Source: Porphyrobacter sp. IPPAS B-1204
Lineage (GTDB): Bacteria > Pseudomonadota > Alphaproteobacteria > Sphingomonadales > Sphingomonadaceae
DNA length: 64,000 nt
Assembly: GCA_003724185.1 (NCBI GenBank)
Contig: RHGM01000001.1
Span: forward strand, 1,634,001 to 1,698,000
Direction of reading: 5' to 3'
A program made the position numbers and the translations under genes. This document shows, in pieces, positions 60,155-64,000 of the stretch; within the stretch, counting starts at the first letter, position 1, and each line of letters opens with the position of its first letter. The notes beneath the pieces were generated by a model, which worked only from the letters and a program-made list of their open reading frames with translations, did no database searches and was not told the origin of the DNA.

Positions 60155-60988
60155 ATGATCCAATCCACCGGCCGCCGCATCGCCGCCGCCGCCACCATGC
60201 TTGCTGCCACCACCGCGCTGGCGGGTTGCGAAAACGCAGAGATAGAGATCAACGGCCAGAAGGGCGTGCCCCTCGCCGACATCGAAATCGCTGGGCCGCC
60301 GCCGTCGGAAGTGGTGCTGTCCTCGGGCGACACGGTGATCGTGACCAGCGGCGATACCTTCGCGCTCACGGTCGAAGGGACGGACACCGAAAGCCTGCGC
60401 TTCGTGCGCGATTCCGAGGTGATCGGCATCACCCGTGAGGATGGCTGGAACGGCAAAAGCTCCGCCACGATCCGCATCACCATGCCCCCGCCCAAGGAAG
60501 TCGTGATCGCCGGCAGCGGCACGATCAGGACCGATGCGCTCGCCGCCACCTCGGAAGTCGTGATCGGCGGTTCGGGCACGGTCGAGTTCGGCACGGTCGC
60601 GGCGGAAAAGCTCGGGATCAATATCGGCGGCAGCGGCAGCATCAAGGGCGCGGGCACGGTCAAGCGGCTCGAAGTCAATATCGGCGGCGCGGGCGATGTC
60701 GAAATGCCGGGGCTGAAGGCGGACAGCGCGGAAGTGTCGATCGGCGGGGCCGGGGATGTTTCCTTCGCCTCGGATGGCGATGTGACCGCGAACATCGCAG
60801 GCGCGGGCGACGTGAAGGTGTCGGGCAGCGCCAAATGCACCGTCAACGCCTTCGGCTCGGGCACGCTGACCTGCTCGCCCGGTGGCAGCGGCGCGGCTGC
60901 GGCGATCCCGGCAGCGGCGCAAAGCCCCGCAGCCCCGGTCGCACCCACGGCGCCGACCGCACCCATTGCGGCGAAACCCGCAGAATAG
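60155..60988 (+). CDS. DUF2807 (head GIN domain) lipoprotein
   Basis: A 277-residue lipoprotein. The signal peptide ends at the lipobox LAGC. The remaining sequence is a right-handed beta-helix of DUF2807 type with Gly-rich repeats (VVIAGSGTIRTDALAATSEV, VVIGGSGTVEFGTVAAEKLG, INIGGSGSIKGAGTVKRLEV, VNIGGAGDVEMPG). A C-terminal Ala/Pro/Thr tail follows. The family is thought to adhere to surfaces or proteins, but its role is open. GGGGAGAG precedes the ATG. The small lipoprotein gene 31 bp downstream is probably cotranscribed. Confidence 0.85.
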   Translation: MIQSTGRRIAAAATMLAATTALAGCENAEIEINGQKGVPLADIEIAGPPPSEVVLSSGDTVIVTSGDTFALTVEGTDTESLRFVRDSEVIGITREDGWNGKSSATIRITMPPPKEVVIAGSGTIRTDALAATSEVVIGGSGTVEFGTVAAEKLGINIGGSGSIKGAGTVKRLEVNIGGAGDVEMPGLKADSAEVSIGGAGDVSFASDGDVTANIAGAGDVKVSGSAKCTVNAFGSGTLTCSPGGSGAAAAIPAAAQSPAAPVAPTAPTAPIAAKPAE

Positions 60989-61019
60989 CATTTGCCTGAT
61001 CGCAAGGAGTGCGCGACAT

Positions 61020-61361
61020 ATGTTGCCCATGCGCGCCCTCCCGCTCACCGCCCTCGCCCTTGCGTCATTCGCCCTGCAGGGCTGTCTGGCGCGGGCGGCG
61101 GTCGATGTGGTGACTTTGCCGGTGAAAGCGGTCAGCGCAGGCGTGGATGCGGCGACCACCAGCCAGTCCGAAGCCGACGAAAAGCGCGGACGGGAAATCC
61201 GCAAGCGCGAGGAACGGCTCGGCAAGCTGGAACGCGATCTGGAAAAGCAGATGGAGCGCTGCGCCGACGGGAATGACAAGGCCTGCGATGAGGCCCAGGC
61301 GATCCGGGCGGAGATGAAGGCGCTGATCCCGGGTATCCCGGTCGAGCCGGACAGGCGCTAG
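61020..61361 (+). CDS. Small lipoprotein with coiled coil, unknown
   Basis: A 113-residue lipoprotein with lipobox ALQGC, a small hydrophobic segment (AAVDVVTLPVKAVSAGVDAA) and a charged coiled coil (KRGREIRKREERLGKLERDL). Two cysteines (ERCADGNDKACDEA) may form a disulfide. AAGGAG lies before the ATG at 61020. It converges with the tsaC gene and overlaps it by four bases. Confidence 0.72.
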   Translation: MLPMRALPLTALALASFALQGCLARAAVDVVTLPVKAVSAGVDAATTSQSEADEKRGREIRKREERLGKLERDLEKQMERCADGNDKACDEAQAIRAEMKALIPGIPVEPDRR

Positions 61362-62320
61362 GCCGCCGCCCGCCGCAACCGGTCATTGATTGCGCGGCCC
61401 ACACCCCTGTCAGGCACCGGGGCGACCGCAATGCGCGGTTGCGGGGCGTTCGCCGCTTCGTGCAGACAGGCGTAGAGGCGTGACGCAGCTTCGTTGAGGT
61501 TCCCGCTCGCCGACAGCGTACAGTCACCGTCCCATGCGCCAAAACCGATCCAGAATTCATCGGGCTCGGCCCATTCGGCATCCAACCGCACCGGCTTGCC
61601 GGGAGCATAATGGCTGGCGAGTTGACCGGGGGCTTCGATCTTCGACCCGGACAATCCTGCGGTTCGTGCGTAAGGCGCGTCCCAGTAGTGCTGATGGAGC
61701 GCATCAAGATCGACCGGGCCGGGGCGGAGTTCTTCCCAGCTATTGTCGGGGCGAACAGCAAGGATCGTGGATTCAAGCCCCTCGGCGCAGGCACGGCCAT
61801 CGTCGAGAATCAGATCAATCCGGCCATCAAGCGTGGCCAGAACATGGGCCGCAGTCGTCGGACTGACAAAGCCGCTGCGGTTGGCAGACGGCGCCGCCAG
61901 CGGGAAGTTACAAGCCGCCAGCAGCGCTTGCATGACCGGATGGTTCGGGCTGCGCAGGGCAACCGTCGGCAGGCCAGCCGTTACCGCCGGGGCGAGATTG
62001 GCATGCGGTTTCATCGGCACCACAAGGGTCAGCGGCGCCGGCCAGACAAGATCGGCAAGGATGTCCGCTGTGTGGGGCAAGTCAGCCAGTTCGCGTGCCT
62101 GCTCCAGCCCTGCGACATGCACGATCAGCGGGTTGAAATCCGGCCGCCCCTTCGCGGCATAGATCTTCGCTACTGCCTCAGGCCGGTCAGCCCGCGCCGC
62201 AAGCCCGTAAACCGTCTCGGTCGGCACCGCGACAAGGCCCCCCGATTCGAGGATTCGCGCCGCTTTTTCGATCCCCGCGGCGTCTGCCAGCACCACTTCC
62301 GTAACGTTCTTGCCGCTCAT
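61358..62320 (-). CDS. L-threonylcarbamoyladenylate synthase (Sua5/TsaC type)
   Basis: This enzyme makes the threonylcarbamoyl-AMP used for t6A37 in ANN-decoding tRNAs. The YrdC domain (about 12-210) has LVAVPTETVYGLAARADRPE, AAKGRPDFNPLIVHV and PLAAPSANRSGFVSPT, and the Sua5 C-terminal domain (about 220-320) is present (PGQLASHYAPGKPVRL). The 320-residue length is that of Sua5 rather than the short TsaC. It diverges from the acyl-CoA dehydrogenase gene. Confidence 0.93.
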   Translation of the reverse strand: MSGKNVTEVVLADAAGIEKAARILESGGLVAVPTETVYGLAARADRPEAVAKIYAAKGRPDFNPLIVHVAGLEQARELADLPHTADILADLVWPAPLTLVVPMKPHANLAPAVTAGLPTVALRSPNHPVMQALLAACNFPLAAPSANRSGFVSPTTAAHVLATLDGRIDLILDDGRACAEGLESTILAVRPDNSWEELRPGPVDLDALHQHYWDAPYARTAGLSGSKIEAPGQLASHYAPGKPVRLDAEWAEPDEFWIGFGAWDGDCTLSASGNLNEAASRLYACLHEAANAPQPRIAVAPVPDRGVGRAINDRLRRAAA

Positions 62321-62394
62321 GCCCCGGCGCTATATTCAAACCCCCGCCCTGCCAAGAGCGCGGGGCCTTTTCCAATCGCAAGGACGCCCCCGAA

Positions 62395-64000
62395 GTGACC
62401 CCCTTTACCCCGCCGACCGCCGACCAGCTGCTTGCCATCCGCGTCAATGCGGGGATCGACGAACTCGCGCAGACCGAACGCTTCGCCCATGCCGAGCCCG
62501 ATCTGGTCGAGGCGATCGTCGCAGGCGTCGGGCAATTTGCAGCCGGGGAATTCGCGCCGCTCAACCGCATCGGCGACAAGGAAGGTGCGCGACTTGAAAA
62601 CGGGGTGGTGCGCCTGCCCGACGGGTTCGAGGCGGCCTACCATGCCTATGTCGAGCAGGGCTGGAACACCATCGCATCCCCGCAGGCGCACGGCGGGCAG
62701 GGCCTGCCCTTCACCCTCGCCTGCAACGTGCTGGAGAACCTCGGCGCGGCGAACATGGCCTTCACCCTGCTGCCGATGCTGAGCGTCGGCGCGATCGAGG
62801 CGCTGGAGCATCACGGGTCGAAAGACCAGCAGGCGATGTACCTGCCCAACCTCGTCAGCGGGAAGTGGTCGGGCACGATGAACCTCACCGAACCTGCCGC
62901 CGGCAGCGATGTCGGCGCGCTGCGGTCGGTCGCCGAACCCATCGTCAACGGCCCCCACGCGGGCAAGTATCTGATCACCGGTCAGAAGATCTACATCACC
63001 TGGGGCGAACATGATCTGGCAGAGAACATCATCCACCTCGTCCTCGCCCGCCTGCCCGGCGCGCCGGAGGGATCGCGGGGCATCAGCCTGTTTGTCGTGC
63101 CCAAGTATCACGTGAACGACGACGGCACCCTTGGCCCGCGCAACGATGTCCGCTGCGTCAGCCTTGAACACAAGCTCGGCATCAATGCCTCGCCCACCTG
63201 CGTCATGAGCTATGGCGACAATGGCGAATGTATTGGCGAGCTGGTCGGGCACGAGAACAAGGGCCTCGCCGCGATGTTCACGATGATGAACAATGCGCGC
63301 ATCAATGTCGGCAACCAGGGCGTGCAGATCGGGGAACGCGCGACGCAGCAGGCGCTGGCCTATGCCCGTGACCGCGTGCAATCGGCGCGTGCCGGTTCGC
63401 CCGACAAGAACCCGGTCGCGATTATCGAGCATCCCGATGTGCGCCGCATGATCCTGCGCATGAAGGCGCTGACCGAAGGCGCCCGCGCGCTGCTCTACTA
63501 CTGCGCCGGACAGGTGGATCGCGGCAATCTGGGTGACGAGGCTGCGAAGGCCCGCGCCGAGATCATCGTCCCGCTGATCAAGGCCTGGGGCACCGACATC
63601 GGCGTGGAAGTCGCCGGCCTCGGCATCCAGATCCACGGCGGCATGGGCTTTGTCGAGGAGACCGGCGCGGCGCAGCACTGGCGCGATTCGCGGATTGCGC
63701 CGATCTACGAAGGCACCAACGGCATTCAGGCGGCGGACCTTGTAACCCGCAAGCTCGGCCTTGATGGCGGCGAGGCGATGGCGGGGCTGTTCGACACCAT
63801 CGCCCGCGAAACTGCCGATGAATTCGCCCTGTCGGCGCTGGCCCGCGATTGCGCCAATGTGGCGCGCTGGATGCGCGACGAGGCGAGCCTTGATGATCGC
63901 CTTGCCGGGAGCGTGCCATTCTGCACGATGGCCGCCGTGGCGGTGGCCGGGTGGCAGCTGACGAAGCAGGCCGCAGCGGTCGCAGCAGGCGCAGCCCCCG
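62395..64000 (+). CDS. Acyl-CoA dehydrogenase (partial, runs off the window)
   Basis: The frame encodes at least 535 residues and is open at the right edge. It has an N-terminal helical domain, MNLTEPAAGSDVGALRS (FAD/substrate loop), KIYITWGEHDLAENIIHLVL, the middle beta domain, then MMNNARINVGNQGVQIGERA, IQIHGGMGFVEETGAAQHWR and RIAPIYEGTNGIQAADLVTR, the latter being the family signature. The long form with an extra C-terminal domain resembles the DmdC/FadE-like group. The GTG at 62395 has AAGGA about 12 bases upstream. It delivers electrons to EtfBA, encoded at the left of the window. Confidence 0.92.
   Translation, partial: MTPFTPPTADQLLAIRVNAGIDELAQTERFAHAEPDLVEAIVAGVGQFAAGEFAPLNRIGDKEGARLENGVVRLPDGFEAAYHAYVEQGWNTIASPQAHGGQGLPFTLACNVLENLGAANMAFTLLPMLSVGAIEALEHHGSKDQQAMYLPNLVSGKWSGTMNLTEPAAGSDVGALRSVAEPIVNGPHAGKYLITGQKIYITWGEHDLAENIIHLVLARLPGAPEGSRGISLFVVPKYHVNDDGTLGPRNDVRCVSLEHKLGINASPTCVMSYGDNGECIGELVGHENKGLAAMFTMMNNARINVGNQGVQIGERATQQALAYARDRVQSARAGSPDKNPVAIIEHPDVRRMILRMKALTEGARALLYYCAGQVDRGNLGDEAAKARAEIIVPLIKAWGTDIGVEVAGLGIQIHGGMGFVEETGAAQHWRDSRIAPIYEGTNGIQAADLVTRKLGLDGGEAMAGLFDTIARETADEFALSALARDCANVARWMRDEASLDDRLAGSVPFCTMAAVAVAGWQLTKQAAAVAAGAAP

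Noticed and set aside
1..64000. tRNA, rRNA, CRISPR arrays, insertion sequences, phage genes
   Set aside because: Intergenic gaps were read on both strands; none holds a cloverleaf, direct repeats with regular spacers, transposase fragments or integrase-like sequence.

Overview
The window is 64 kb of compact, high-GC chromosomal DNA from an alphaproteobacterium, most likely order Sphingomonadales and probably family Erythrobacteraceae. The reasons are a DUF1153 (SciP-type) and a DUF1013 (TrcR-type) protein, which are alphaproteobacterial cell-cycle regulators; a HemB without the zinc cysteines; a CarD regulator; DUF1192; frequent GTG/TTG starts; and an operon style typical of that group. The placement is by general resemblance, not by alignment. 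No rRNA, tRNA, CRISPR array, prophage or insertion sequence is visible. Coding density is about 95 percent and no gene-free stretch exceeds 300 bp.

Layout. 1-3.3 kb: end of an unknown gene, a DUF21/CBS membrane protein, an OmpA-like lipoprotein and a CysQ-type phosphatase. 3.3-8.4 kb: sucC, etfB and etfA, with a perfect operator-like palindrome ahead of etfB, then two tandem secreted proteins with TonB-like C-termini. 8.4-15.9 kb (minus strand): DUF445, a two-gene RND efflux system whose pump has an unusual extra membrane block, a GlsB-type small membrane protein, and SciP with an unknown partner. 16-26.6 kb: mnmA, a serine hydrolase lipoprotein, PhzF-like protein, pdxH, DnaJ-like, BrkB-like, fabI, and two nucleotide-sugar enzymes (UDP-glucuronate epimerase-like and UDP-sugar 6-dehydrogenase).

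26.7-33.6 kb (minus strand): one long run proA-nadD-rsfS-rlmH-envC-like-ctpA-dsbB-coq7, mixing ribosome, NAD, wall and envelope functions. 33.8-35.4 kb: an M23 endopeptidase overlapping a bactofilin gene, behind a promoter region with five GANTC sites. 35.4-41.8 kb (minus strand): fadD-like, trcR, a glycosyltransferase plus LpxH-like phosphoesterase pair, and quinone oxidoreductase plus GST. 41.8-48.8 kb: DUF1192, clpA, a DNA exonuclease and DNA ligase of the ligase-associated repair set, DUF1993 and DUF1275. 48.8-55.5 kb (minus strand): gamma-carbonic-anhydrase-like protein, then M23-hemB-GNAT-GNAT-spermidine-synthase-like with overlapping ends. 55.7-64 kb: a Suv3-like helicase broken by a one-base deletion, an S4 protein, fdxA, carD, two lipoproteins, tsaC/sua5 and the start of an acyl-CoA dehydrogenase.

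Themes. Acyl-CoA oxidation and electron transfer (etfBA, fadD-like, acyl-CoA dehydrogenase), envelope and wall shaping (three LytM-type proteins, bactofilin, CtpA, DsbB), and cell-cycle control (SciP, TrcR, GANTC cluster) recur. No single new defence or biosynthetic system was found. The best leads are sequence-level oddities: a C8 tract that decides the frame of a secreted protein, an apparent ATA start for rlmH, the split helicase, a duplicated leader in front of the TonB-like pair, the enlarged RND pump, a dispersed palindromic element and the GANTC cluster.
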